From: an uncultured Sphingomonas sp.
GTDB taxonomy: Bacteria; Pseudomonadota; Alphaproteobacteria; Sphingomonadales; Sphingomonadaceae
Direction: 5' to 3'
Assembly (NCBI RefSeq): GCF_913777625.1
Contig: NZ_CAJYTI010000027.1
Span: 62,001 to 126,000 of the forward strand
DNA length: 64,000 nt
Position 1 is the first letter of the stretch; every line of letters starts with the position of its first letter. A program made the translations under genes and the position numbers. Positions 8,019 to 17,058 of the stretch are shown here, piece after piece. A model generated the notes under the pieces. That model did not search any database, was not told the origin of the DNA, and was given only the letters and a program-made list of their open reading frames with translations.

Positions 8019-10385
8019 GTGATGGGGCGCACGCGGAGAGAATTGCTGGCAGGAGCGGGCGGGGCCTTGTTCGCGACGGGTGCCTTGCCTGGCGTTTCCC
8101 GCGCCGCCGGTGCCAGCTTGCCTGCAACGCTGTCGCCGCTCCCTCTCACCGCCATCCGCCTCCGCCCGTCCGACTATGCACGCGCGGTCGAGGTCAACCA
8201 TCGCGCGCTGCTCCAGCTGGAGCCCGACCGGCTGCTGCACAATTTCCGCAAATATGCCGGGCTGGAGCCCAAGGGCGCGATCTATGGCGGCTGGGAAAGC
8301 GACACGATCGCGGGGCACACGCTTGGCCATTATCTGACCGCGCTGGTGCTGATGTGGCAGCAGACCGGCGATGCGGAGATCCGCCGCCGCGCCGACTATA
8401 TCGTGGCGGAACTGGCCGCGGCGCAGGCGAAGCGCGGCACCGGCTATGTCGGCGCGCTCGGGCGCAAGCGGAAGGACGGGACGATCGTCGACGGTGAGGA
8501 GATCTTCCCCGAGATCATGCGCGGGGAGATCAAGTCCGGTGGGTTCGATCTCAACGGCAGCTGGTCGCCGCTCTACACGGTGCACAAGCTCTTCGCGGGG
8601 CTGCTCGACGTTCATGCCGGCTGGGGCAATCCCCAGGCGCTGCAGGTGACGCTGGGGCTGGCGAGCTATTTCGAGAAGGTGTTCGCCGCGCTGAACGACG
8701 CGCAGATGCAGCAGATGCTGGCCTGCGAATATGGCGGCCTGAACGAGAGCTTCGCCGAACTCTATGCGCGCACCCGCGATGCGCGCTGGATGGTCGTCGC
8801 CAAGCGGCTCTACGACGATCGCGTGCTGGATCCGCTGAAGGCACGCGAGGACAAGCTCGCCAATTTCCACGCCAACACCCAGGTGCCGAAGCTCATCGGG
8901 CTGGCGCGCATCCACGAACTGACCGGCGATGCCGGCGACGCCACCGCCGCGCGCGTCTTCTGGGAGCGGGTGACGGCGCACCATAGCTATGTGATCGGCG
9001 GCAATGCCGACCGCGAATATTTCTCCGCGCCCGACAGCATCGCCCAGCACATCACCGACCAGACCTGCGAGCATTGCAACACCTACAACATGCTCAAGCT
9101 GACCCGCCACCTGTTCGCCTGGCAGCCGAACGGGGCGCTGTTCGACTATTATGAGCGTGCCCACCTCAACCATGTGATGGCGGCGCAGAACCCGAAGACC
9201 GGCGGCTTCACCTATATGACCCCGCTGATGAGCGGCGCCGAGCGTCAATATTCGCAACCGAACGAGGACGCGTTCTGGTGTTGCATCGGCTCGGGGCTGG
9301 AGAGCCACGCCAAGCATGGCGAGGCGGCGTTCTGGCAGGGCGAGGGCGCGCTGCTGGTCAACCTCTATATCCCGGCCGAGATCGACTGGAAGGCGGCAGG
9401 CGCGAAGCTGGTGCTCGACACCGCCTATCCGTTCGAGGGCACGGCAACGCTCAAGGTGGAGCAGCTTGCCCGTGCCGGGCGCCTCGCGATCGCGCTGCGC
9501 GTGCCCGGCTGGGCGGAGGGCAAGGCGGTGGTGACCGTGAACGGCAAGCCCGCGGGTGCCACCCTGGATCGCGGCTACGCGATCGTCGTGCGCAGCTGGA
9601 AGAGGGGCGACGTGCTGGCGATCACCCTGCCGATGGCGTTGCGGCTGGAGGCGACGCCGGGCGACGACAACACCGTCGCGGTGCTGCGCGGACCGATGGT
9701 GCTGGCGGGGGACCTCGGCCCGACCTCGACGCCGTGGAATGCCGCCGATCCGGCGCTGGTCGGGACGGACTTGCTCGCCGCCTTCACCCCTGCGCCCGAG
9801 CCCGCGGTGTTCGAGACGCGCGGTGTCGTGCGCCCGGCAGACCTTCGCTTCGTGCCCTTCTACCGCCAGGTCGAGCGGCGCAGTGCAGTCTATTTCAAGC
9901 GCTTCAGCGAGGCGCGGTGGCGGCAGGAACAGGCCGCCTTCCTCGCCGAGCAGGCGCGGCTGCAGGACGTGGCTGCCCGCTCGGTCGACGTGATGCACCT
10001 GGGCGAGATGCAGCCCGAGCGCGACCATGACCTGCGCTCGGAGATTTCCTACCCCGTATCCTATCGCGGGCGGCAGGGGCGCGACGCGCGCTCCGGTGGC
10101 TGGTTCGACTTCACCATGAAGGTGAAGGACGGCCCGCTGCTGCTCCAGGCGACCTATTGGGGCGGCGAGCGCGACCGCAGCTTCGACATCCTGGTCGACG
10201 GCGCGAAGATCGCGACCCAGTCCCTCGACGACAAGCAGCAGCCGGGCAAGTTCTACGACGTCACCTATCCGCTGCCCGTGGCGCTGACCAAGGGCAAGAA
10301 GAGCGTGCGCGTCCGCTTCGTGCCGCACGATCGCAGCAGTGCAGGGCCCGTGTTCGGCGTCGTGCTGTTCACCGCCAAGCCGTGA
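8019..10385 (+). CDS. GH127 family beta-L-arabinofuranosidase (DUF1680)
   Basis: A 788-residue exported glycoside hydrolase. The N-terminus (MGRTRRELLAGAGGALFATG) is a twin-arginine signal. The (alpha/alpha)6 barrel carries the GH127 zinc-cysteine site: Glu351 and Cys353 in TCEHCNTYN and the Cys421-Cys422 pair in FWCCIGSG, where Cys421 matches the nucleophile of characterised GH127 enzymes. Glu333 in GGNADREYF is the likely acid/base. Family members release L-arabinofuranose from beta-arabino-oligosaccharides. The C-terminal ~200 residues form beta-rich accessory domains. It starts a rightward run of three genes overlapping by four bases each. The arabinofuranosidase activity comes from family knowledge; other specificities exist in related families. 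Confidence 0.9.
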   Translation: MMGRTRRELLAGAGGALFATGALPGVSRAAGASLPATLSPLPLTAIRLRPSDYARAVEVNHRALLQLEPDRLLHNFRKYAGLEPKGAIYGGWESDTIAGHTLGHYLTALVLMWQQTGDAEIRRRADYIVAELAAAQAKRGTGYVGALGRKRKDGTIVDGEEIFPEIMRGEIKSGGFDLNGSWSPLYTVHKLFAGLLDVHAGWGNPQALQVTLGLASYFEKVFAALNDAQMQQMLACEYGGLNESFAELYARTRDARWMVVAKRLYDDRVLDPLKAREDKLANFHANTQVPKLIGLARIHELTGDAGDATAARVFWERVTAHHSYVIGGNADREYFSAPDSIAQHITDQTCEHCNTYNMLKLTRHLFAWQPNGALFDYYERAHLNHVMAAQNPKTGGFTYMTPLMSGAERQYSQPNEDAFWCCIGSGLESHAKHGEAAFWQGEGALLVNLYIPAEIDWKAAGAKLVLDTAYPFEGTATLKVEQLARAGRLAIALRVPGWAEGKAVVTVNGKPAGATLDRGYAIVVRSWKRGDVLAITLPMALRLEATPGDDNTVAVLRGPMVLAGDLGPTSTPWNAADPALVGTDLLAAFTPAPEPAVFETRGVVRPADLRFVPFYRQVERRSAVYFKRFSEARWRQEQAAFLAEQARLQDVAARSVDVMHLGEMQPERDHDLRSEISYPVSYRGRQGRDARSGGWFDFTMKVKDGPLLLQATYWGGERDRSFDILVDGAKIATQSLDDKQQPGKFYDVTYPLPVALTKGKKSVRVRFVPHDRSSAGPVFGVVLFTAKP

Positions 10386-11425
10386 GCGTAGCGACGAAGG
10401 AACCCGGCGTCCGGCTGGCGCTGGACGAGGTCCGTGCGCTTGCCCGGCGCGTGCTCCGGGTTGCCGGGCTTGCCGAGGACCACGTCGAGGCCGTCGCCGA
10501 GACGATGGTGGCGGGCGAGCGGGACGGCTGTGCCTCGCACGGCATCTACCGGCTGCTGGTCGCGGCGAACACCATCGCCAAGGGCAAGGTGGTGCGCGAT
10601 GCCGTGCCGATATTGTCCGAGCCGGCCAAGGCGCTGGCGAGGGTCGAGGGTGGCGGCAGCTTCGCGCAGCTTGCCTTCGACATTGGCAAGCCGGCCTTGA
10701 TCGCCAAGGCGCGGACCTATGGCATTGCTGCGCTGGCACTCAACAACGTTGTCCATTTCGCCGCGCTCTGGCCCGAGGTGGAGGCGCTGGCGGAGGAAGG
10801 GCTGGTCGCGCTCGCCTTCACCCCCAGCCATGCCTGGGTTGCCCCCGCCGGCGGCACTCGGCCGGTGTTCGGCACCAATCCGATCGCGTTCGGCTGGCCG
10901 CGCCCGGCACCGGCGCCGCCCTTCGTCTTCGACTTCGCCACCAGCATGGTCGCACGCGGCGAGATCGAGCTTCACCGGCGCGCCGGCAAGGCGGTGCCCG
11001 AGGACTGGGGCGTGGACGCCGAGGGTTGCCCCACCACTGATCCCGCCGCGATCCTCGACGGCGCGATGCGCACCTTTGGCGGCCACAAGGGCTCGGCGCT
11101 CGCCGCGATGGTGGAACTGATCGCCGGCCCCCTGATCGGCGACTGGACCAGCGCGGAATCGATCGCGGCCGATGCGGGCGCGGGCGCCTCGCCGCTGGGT
11201 GGCGAGCTGATCGTCGCGATCGACCCGGCCGGGTTCCTCGGCGATGCGGTCGCCGGGCACCTGCTCCGCGCCGAGGCGCTGTTCGATGCGATCGAAGATC
11301 AGGGTGCCCGTCTGCCCTCGGCCCGCCGCTACGCCGCCCGCGCGCGCAGCCTTGCCGAAGGGGTGTGCATCCCCGACAAGCTCTATGCCGATATTCTAGC
11401 GCTGGAAGCGAGCCTCACGTCATGA
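10382..11425 (+). CDS. Ldh family NAD(P)-dependent oxidoreductase (type 2 malate/L-lactate dehydrogenase)
   Basis: A 347-residue cytoplasmic dehydrogenase of the malate/L-lactate type-2 fold, which reduces 2-keto or cyclic imino acids with NAD(P)H. Features seen are the SHG motif with His53 (CASHGIYR), the GTNPIAFGWPRP segment and FGGHKGSALAAMVELIAG near residue 240, all characteristic of the family. The GTG start at 10382 overlaps the GH127 stop as GTGA; no better ATG fits the fold's start. The exact substrate (malate, lactate, ureidoglycolate, piperideine-carboxylate or a sugar acid) cannot be read from the sequence. Coupling to an arabinosidase suggests a step in sugar-acid metabolism, but that is inference. 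Confidence 0.85.
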   Translation: MSVATKEPGVRLALDEVRALARRVLRVAGLAEDHVEAVAETMVAGERDGCASHGIYRLLVAANTIAKGKVVRDAVPILSEPAKALARVEGGGSFAQLAFDIGKPALIAKARTYGIAALALNNVVHFAALWPEVEALAEEGLVALAFTPSHAWVAPAGGTRPVFGTNPIAFGWPRPAPAPPFVFDFATSMVARGEIELHRRAGKAVPEDWGVDAEGCPTTDPAAILDGAMRTFGGHKGSALAAMVELIAGPLIGDWTSAESIAADAGAGASPLGGELIVAIDPAGFLGDAVAGHLLRAEALFDAIEDQGARLPSARRYAARARSLAEGVCIPDKLYADILALEASLTS

Positions 11426-13167
11426 AGCCCATTCTTCTCCTCACCGTCGCCCTGCTCGCCACCGCCGCCGCGCCCGCGCCGAAGCCTGCGAGCCCCGACG
11501 CCAGGCTCAAGGCGATCATCGACAGCGAGTATAAGTGGCGGACGGAGCAGCAGGGCCCGGGCGAGGACACGCCCGCCGCCAAGGGCGGCCTGCCCGATGT
11601 CGGGCCCGCCGCGCAGGCGGCGCGGCTCGCGCGCTGGACCGCGGTGTCGCGCCAGCTCGCGGCGATCGATCCCGCCAAGCTCAGCTCCAAGGGGCGGATC
11701 GATTATCTGGTCTACAAGGGGCAGATCGACGCGCTGCTCGCCGAACAGCGCTTCCGCGATTACGAGAAGCCGCTCACCTCGGACACCAGCTTCTGGAGCG
11801 ATCTCGCCGGATCGGCGCGCGACAGCTTCGTCCGCGAGGACCAGTACCGCGCCTATATCAAGACGCTGCGCGACATGCCGCGCTATTTCGACCAGAACAT
11901 CGCCAATATGCGCGCCGGGCTCGCGCGCGGGTTCACGCCCCCCAAGGTGACGCTCACCGGCCGCGACATCGGCGTGGCGCAGGTCGTCGAAGCCCCGGTC
12001 GAGCAGAATCTCTATTACACGCCGTTCCAGAAATTTCCGGGCGCGATTCCGGCATCGGTCCAGGCCGAGCTGCGCCGCGAAGGGGCGGCGGCGATCCGCG
12101 AGGCGGTGATCCCGGCGCATGCCAAGCTGCTCGACTTCCTCCGCAAGGAATATATCCCCGGCGCCCGCACTGCGCTGGCGGCAACGACGCTCCCCGACGG
12201 CAAGGCCTATTACCAGTCCAAGATCCGCGAATATGTGACCCGCGACATGACCGCCGAGCAGGTCCATGCCGTGGGGGTGCGCGAAGTGGCGAAGATCCGC
12301 GCCGAGATGATGACGGTGAAGGCCGAGGCCAAGTTCGAAGGCGATCTGCCCGCCTTCCTCACCTTCCTGCGCACCGATCCGCAATTCTACGCCAAGACAC
12401 CGCGCGAGTTGCTCTACCACGCCGCCTGGGCTGCCAAGCAGTTCGACGGCAAGGCCGGGCAATATTTCGGCCATCTGCCGCGCCGCCGCTTCGCGATCGT
12501 GCCGGTGCCGGACGATCTCGCGCCCTTCTACACCGGCGGGCGCGGCGGCCCGGGCGTCTATCTGGTCAACACCTATGACCTGAAGTCGCGGCCCTTCTAC
12601 CAGCTCACCGCGCTGACGCTCCACGAAAGTGCGCCGGGCCATGCCTTCCAAATGCCGCTGGCCAACGAGAACAAGGCGCTGCCGCCCTTCCGCCGCGACA
12701 CCTATCTGTCGGCCTATGGCGAGGGCTGGGCGCTCTATTCGGAGAAGCTGGGCGTCGAGATGGGGATGTACGAGACGCCCTATGATCACTTCGGCATGCT
12801 CAGCTACCAGATGTGGCGCGCGGCGCGGCTGGTGGTCGATACCGGCATCCACGCGATGGGCTGGACGCGCGAGCGGGCCCAGGCCTTCCTGCGCGACAAC
12901 ACCGCGCTCAGCAATCACGAGATCGAGACCGAGGTCGATCGTTACATCGCCTGGCCCGGTCAGGCGCTGAGCTATTACATGGGCGAGCTCGCTTTCCTCG
13001 ACGCCCGCGCCCGCGCCGAAAAGGCGCTCGGCCCCAAGTTCAACATCCGCGCCTGGCACGACGCGATGCTGCAATTGGGATCGGTGCCGCTGACCGTAAT
13101 CGACCAGCGCACCGACCAGTTCATCCAGGACGGCGGCAAGGGCCCGTACCCGGACGAGGAGCGGTAA
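11422..13167 (+). CDS. DUF885 domain protein, probable metal-dependent exported hydrolase
   Basis: A 581-residue protein of the DUF885 family. A short signal peptide (MKPILLLTVALLATAAAPAP) indicates export. The conserved HESAPGH motif (His401, Glu402, His407) followed by a distal YGEGWALY glutamate matches the HExxPGH arrangement of DUF885 proteins, which resemble zinc peptidases. The ATG at 11422 overlaps the preceding stop as ATGA, so it is the third coupled gene of the GH127 run. A metal-dependent peptidase role is inferred from the motif. The substrate is unknown, though the divergent S9 peptidase hints that the locus handles glycopeptides as well as glycans. Confidence 0.85.
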   Translation: MKPILLLTVALLATAAAPAPKPASPDARLKAIIDSEYKWRTEQQGPGEDTPAAKGGLPDVGPAAQAARLARWTAVSRQLAAIDPAKLSSKGRIDYLVYKGQIDALLAEQRFRDYEKPLTSDTSFWSDLAGSARDSFVREDQYRAYIKTLRDMPRYFDQNIANMRAGLARGFTPPKVTLTGRDIGVAQVVEAPVEQNLYYTPFQKFPGAIPASVQAELRREGAAAIREAVIPAHAKLLDFLRKEYIPGARTALAATTLPDGKAYYQSKIREYVTRDMTAEQVHAVGVREVAKIRAEMMTVKAEAKFEGDLPAFLTFLRTDPQFYAKTPRELLYHAAWAAKQFDGKAGQYFGHLPRRRFAIVPVPDDLAPFYTGGRGGPGVYLVNTYDLKSRPFYQLTALTLHESAPGHAFQMPLANENKALPPFRRDTYLSAYGEGWALYSEKLGVEMGMYETPYDHFGMLSYQMWRAARLVVDTGIHAMGWTRERAQAFLRDNTALSNHEIETEVDRYIAWPGQALSYYMGELAFLDARARAEKALGPKFNIRAWHDAMLQLGSVPLTVIDQRTDQFIQDGGKGPYPDEER

Positions 13168-13204
13168 CGCGCGTGACGCGTCTAACTGGTGCTCCTCCAC
13201 CAGC

Positions 13205-13297
13205 GTCATCCCGGCGAAAGCCGGGATCCATTGGGGTCACCTGCGAGGCTTTTGCCGCGACGTAGATGCGAATGGATCCCGGCTTCCGCCGGGATGA
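13205..13297. repeat. Dispersed palindromic repeat (REP-like, Sphingomonas type)
   Basis: Two inverted copies of a ~25-base unit: GTCATCCCGGCGAAAGCC continuing to GGGATCCA at 13205-13230, and its near-complement TGGATCCCGGC...GCCGGGATGA at 13273-13297. Each unit is itself a small hairpin (CCCGGC...GCCGGG). This sequence style is scattered through sphingomonad intergenic DNA. It sits between the convergent ends of the DUF885 and DUF1501 genes and may act as a bidirectional transcript end. No second copy was seen in the window. Confidence 0.8.
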
Positions 13298-13334
13298 CGG
13301 ACGTTGGCGGGCGTTGTGCGCCTCCCTTCGGACC

Positions 13335-14705
13335 TCAAGCCTTGAACAGCGCCAGCGGCCCGCGCCCGGCGCTGCTCCAGGTCGACCAGTTGGGGAAGAC
13401 ATAAGGCAGGTCGGCGTCCGCCACGCCGTGCCAGCGGGCGATCGCGCCGAGATATTCCTCCTGCGCCACTGCCGGCACGAAGCGGCCTTCCTTGGTGATG
13501 TCGTCCGCCCCGCCCAGCACCGGATCGGGATAGCGGCCGAGCACCGCGCCGGGGGCGACATCGCCGCCCATCACCAGATGGTTGCTGCCCCAGGCATGGT
13601 CGGTGCCGTTCTGGCCATTGCCCAGATAGGTGCGGCCGAAATCGCTCATCGTGAAGCTGGTGACGTTGCCCGCCAGCCCCAGCGACCCCATCGCCTTGTG
13701 GAACCCCGCCATCGCCATGGCGAGGTCGCCCAGCAGGTTGGCGTGGAGCCCGTTGGCGGTGGCGCCGGCCTGGACCTGGCCCGAATGGGTGTCGTAGCCG
13801 CTCTGGCTCACCAGGAAGTTCTGGCGCGCGTGGCCCAGCGTCCCGCGCGCGGCGATCATCCGCGAGACGATCATCAGCTGCTTGGCGAGGTCGCTGGTCA
13901 GCGCGGCACCGGTGGCAGGATTGACGAAATAAGCGTCGGTCGGCGCGGTGCCGGCGAGGATGGTATTGGCGGTGACCGCCTGATCATAGCTGCGCGTCAG
14001 GTCGCGGGCGACGCCGTCGAGCACCGCATAGCCATCGGCATTGCTGCCGAGCGCGGTGATCGCGCCGTTCTTTGCGGTACCGCCGGCGGTAAAGCCGCTG
14101 CGGCCGGGCAGTCCGCCGCTGCTCGGCAGGATCAGCGGCGTGGTCTGGCGCCCGAGCACGCCGATCGCGGCACCGGCCATCGAGATGACCGGCGGCAGCG
14201 TGCCGCCCGCCATCTTGTCGGCGATGCGGCCGAGGAACCCGTCGCGGCTGGTCTCGCGGGCGCGCAGGCCCTGCCAGTGATCCTGCTCGTCCGAATGGCT
14301 CATCAGATTGGCGGGGCGCAGATCGGTGCGCGACTGGTAGGTCGCCTTGGTGAGCGGTGCGAACAGCGTGCCGGCATTGAGCACCAGCGCCAGCGAGCCT
14401 TCGTCCCAGATCGGCCGCAGCGCCGCCATTGCCGGGTGGAGCGCATAGCTGCTGTTGGTCAGCGGCGTCAGCGACGCGCGGGGAATGCCGACGCTGCCGC
14501 GCGCGGCGAGATAGCTGGCGTGCCGGGCATCGGTGGGGATCACCATGTTCCAGCCGTCATTGCCGCCGAACAGGAAGATGCCGATCATGGCGCGGAAGCT
14601 GCCGGTGGGCGCGGCGATGGCGGCGGTGCGACCGAACTGGCCGAGCGCGGCAAGCGCGCCGGTACCGGCGGTAAGGCGAACGAAATCGCGACGGGAAAGC
14701 GGCAT
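13335..14705 (-). CDS. DUF1501 domain protein (Tat-exported)
   Basis: A 456-residue protein of the DUF1501 family, which has an alkaline-phosphatase/sulfatase-like fold. The N-terminus MPLSRRDFVRLTAGTGALAALG is a clear twin-arginine signal (SRRDFV). The body has the usual FLFGGNDGWNMVIP segment near residue 45 and the C-terminal FTMSDFGRTYLGNG and HAWGSNHLVMGG patterns that mark the family. The ATG at 14705 begins the Tat signal; the upstream in-frame extension reads low-complexity arginine-rich sequence and is rejected. It follows the DUF1800 gene by 11 bases, an arrangement conserved in many bacteria, so the two probably act together in the periplasm. The substrate is not established. Confidence 0.9.
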   Translation of the reverse strand: MPLSRRDFVRLTAGTGALAALGQFGRTAAIAAPTGSFRAMIGIFLFGGNDGWNMVIPTDARHASYLAARGSVGIPRASLTPLTNSSYALHPAMAALRPIWDEGSLALVLNAGTLFAPLTKATYQSRTDLRPANLMSHSDEQDHWQGLRARETSRDGFLGRIADKMAGGTLPPVISMAGAAIGVLGRQTTPLILPSSGGLPGRSGFTAGGTAKNGAITALGSNADGYAVLDGVARDLTRSYDQAVTANTILAGTAPTDAYFVNPATGAALTSDLAKQLMIVSRMIAARGTLGHARQNFLVSQSGYDTHSGQVQAGATANGLHANLLGDLAMAMAGFHKAMGSLGLAGNVTSFTMSDFGRTYLGNGQNGTDHAWGSNHLVMGGDVAPGAVLGRYPDPVLGGADDITKEGRFVPAVAQEEYLGAIARWHGVADADLPYVFPNWSTWSSAGRGPLALFKA

Positions 14706-14716
14706 CGGCGGGTTCC

Positions 14717-16411
14717 TCAGCGATCGACAAGGAACATCGGGCTGGTCGCCGCGATGTAGAGCATCATCTGCGCCCGTTTGCGGGCCTGCAGCTTGGGATC
14801 GACATTGCTGATCTCCATCGCCGCTGCCTTCAGCGCATCGCGCTGGGCCTGGGTGAGGCCCTTGGCGAAGAGCAGCAGGTTGATGCGATCGACCATGGAG
14901 TCGACATTGTCCCCGAACGCCTCCCAGTCGGCCCAGACCGGCGCCGACCCCGAACTGCCCGGAATGGCGGCGACCGCGGCATATTCGCTCCGCCCGGCAT
15001 CGCCGCTCACCGTCCAATCATAGACGAGGTTGTGGAGCCGCAGCACGGTGGCGCTGGTCAACAGCTTCGAGGCCGGGCTGCGCAGTGTCGCGCTGCCGGG
15101 CAGCGGAAAGTCGTCCGGGTAGAAATTGAACACCGAGGGCGCGCGCATCACCGGCTCGGCGATGGTCGCGTCGCGCGCCTGGAAGACATAGCCGTCGGTG
15201 GTGAAGCCGATCGCGCGCGCCAGGCTGGTCATCGCCAGCACCGGCTCCTTGAGCTTGCCGCCGCTCGAGGCCTGGGGCGCCCGCGCCTCGGCATCGGTGA
15301 GGATCGCGCGGACCACGGCCTTCAGGTCGCCGCGCACGCCGCTGCCATTGTTGACGAACACCGCCGCGACCCGGCCGATATAGGCAGGCGACGGGTTGGG
15401 CGTGACGAGATGGGTGATCAGGTGCCGGGCAACGAAGGGCGGCGTCGAGCTGTGGTTGAACGCCGCATCGATCACCGCCGCGACGCTCGCCTGCTGCGAG
15501 GCACCGGCGGCGACCGTGGTGCCGAGAAACTTCTTCTCGGCGCTGTCATAGCGCGCTGCCACCATGACCATCGGCTGGGCATAGGCGATCGCTTGGTTGT
15601 CGGTGATCGCCGCACTGCCGACCCGGGCATAGGTCCAGCCGGTCAGCGCGCGGGCGACCTCGCGGATGTCGTCGGCGGTATAGTTGGGGAGGGTGCCGCC
15701 CGACGTGTCGCGCTGCGGCGTGCCGTCCATCGCCAGCTGGTCGGGGCCCATCGAGAAGAGCTGGAGGAATTCGCGAGCGTAGTTTTCGGACGGCGTGCCT
15801 TTCCGGCTGTCCGCCATGTCCAGATAATCGCCCATATAGCCGTTCATCGTGACCGCGAGCAGCAGGTCGCGATAGTTGCCGAAGGCGTAGGTGAGGAACA
15901 GCTGGTTGAACCCGGCGATGCCCGCAGTCGAGCGCACCGCCGCTTCCGACGCGACGATCATCTGCGACAGCGCGAACGCCACCCGCTGGCGCAGCTGGTC
16001 GGGTGCGCTGATCGCATCGGCATAGAAGCGCATCGCGACGGGCGTGCGGGTGAAGTGCAGCGTCGTACAGGCGCTGTCGGTGGCGGCGCAGCTGTCGCCG
16101 CGCACATCGCTGGCGAGGTCGCCATAGGTGCTGCCGGTGGCGGCGAACTGTTCGTCCAGCCAGCCGCTCACCCCCAGGCTGTGAATGCGATCGACCAGCG
16201 CGGGCGTGGGCCCGAAGCTTGCCTGCTGGGCGAGGCGGACGCCGTCGTCCATCGCGGTGCCGGCGGCTGCCGGGGTCGGCGACGGGGTGATGCTGACCAG
16301 CCCGCCACTGGCCGACCCGCTGCTGCCGCTCCCACCGCCGCCGCACCCCGCGAGCAGCGCCAATGCCATGGCGGCACCGGCCGCCAGGACATTCCGTGAT
16401 ACGCTATACAC
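14717..16411 (-). CDS. DUF1800 family lipoprotein
   Basis: A 564-residue DUF1800 protein, partner of the adjacent DUF1501 gene. The GTG start at 16411 follows a GGAGGCGGGGC ribosome site and gives a lipoprotein signal ending LLAGC, then a glycine/serine-rich linker (GGGGSGSSGSASGG). An in-frame ATG at 16516 would add 35 basic residues before the signal and is less likely. Family features are LAQQASFGPTPALVDRI near residue 65, NYAREFLQLFSMG, and ALTGWTYA. These pairs are common in proteobacteria and planctomycetes, but no reaction has been firmly assigned. Confidence 0.88.
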   Translation of the reverse strand: MYSVSRNVLAAGAAMALALLAGCGGGGSGSSGSASGGLVSITPSPTPAAAGTAMDDGVRLAQQASFGPTPALVDRIHSLGVSGWLDEQFAATGSTYGDLASDVRGDSCAATDSACTTLHFTRTPVAMRFYADAISAPDQLRQRVAFALSQMIVASEAAVRSTAGIAGFNQLFLTYAFGNYRDLLLAVTMNGYMGDYLDMADSRKGTPSENYAREFLQLFSMGPDQLAMDGTPQRDTSGGTLPNYTADDIREVARALTGWTYARVGSAAITDNQAIAYAQPMVMVAARYDSAEKKFLGTTVAAGASQQASVAAVIDAAFNHSSTPPFVARHLITHLVTPNPSPAYIGRVAAVFVNNGSGVRGDLKAVVRAILTDAEARAPQASSGGKLKEPVLAMTSLARAIGFTTDGYVFQARDATIAEPVMRAPSVFNFYPDDFPLPGSATLRSPASKLLTSATVLRLHNLVYDWTVSGDAGRSEYAAVAAIPGSSGSAPVWADWEAFGDNVDSMVDRINLLLFAKGLTQAQRDALKAAAMEISNVDPKLQARKRAQMMLYIAATSPMFLVDR

Positions 16412-16559
16412 GCCCCGCCTCCCTGCGTCGCCGCGACGCCCTTTTCTAGGCGCGCGCCGGTTAAGGAGCGGGATGCGAACATGCTTACCAGGACCCTGCA
16501 GAGCCCCTCGGCGCATGCCTGGGAAGGGTCTGGAGCGCGCGGCGTTCTCGGTCCGGTGT

Positions 16560-17012
16560 TCAGCCGCGGCAGCGCGCGACCAGCGCCTGTGCCGTGGATC
16601 CGGTCAGCGCGTCGGCATGGCGCGCGCAGGTGCGGCCATGGGGGTCGATCGCCACGCTGAAGGGCAGACCGGCGCTTTCGGCGGCAACCATCTGCGCCAG
16701 TCGGCGCTGGGTCTGCCGGTCCGGCAGCCAGCGTTGGGTGGCGGGTACCCCGTCCAGCATCGCCCGCGTGGCGCGGCCGTCGTCGAACGGCACCACCAGC
16801 ACGCGATAGGGCCGGGCACTCCGGCTGATCTCGGCGAGATGCGCCAGCTCGCCATGGCACGGTGCGCACCAGGCGGCGACGAACAGCAGCACCGTCTCCG
16901 GCGGATAGACGGCCTGCTCCGATGCGGTCGCACCTTGACCGGGAAACAGCAGCAATAGCAGTGCAGTACCGGCTATTCGAAGGTTTTTCCGGCGGCTGCT
17001 TCTCGACATCAT
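16560..17012 (-). CDS. Thioredoxin-like exported protein with WCAPC motif
   Basis: A 150-residue protein with an N-terminal signal or anchor (LRIAGTALLLLLFPG) and a thioredoxin-like core with a redox-active pair in AAWCAPC (Cys49, Cys52). It would act on periplasmic thiols, either as a TlpA-like reductant or in supplying electrons to envelope proteins. Codons at 17012 and 17009 are both ATG; no strong ribosome site marks either. It is shorter than typical TlpA-type proteins and lacks an obvious cis-Pro loop match, although GLPFSVAID near residue 120 could supply it. It is divergent from the TPR/TonB-like gene with only 46 bases between starts. Confidence 0.75.
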   Translation of the reverse strand: MMSRSSRRKNLRIAGTALLLLLFPGQGATASEQAVYPPETVLLFVAAWCAPCHGELAHLAEISRSARPYRVLVVPFDDGRATRAMLDGVPATQRWLPDRQTQRRLAQMVAAESAGLPFSVAIDPHGRTCARHADALTGSTAQALVARCRG

Positions 17013-17058
17013 GGCCCGCGCGTGGTGGAGTGGCGTCATCGATCCTGGGGGTATCACA

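Noticed and set aside
16412..16516. Upstream ATG start for the DUF1800 protein
   Set aside because: It would put 35 basic residues before a lipoprotein signal and lacks the good ribosome site that precedes the GTG at 16411.
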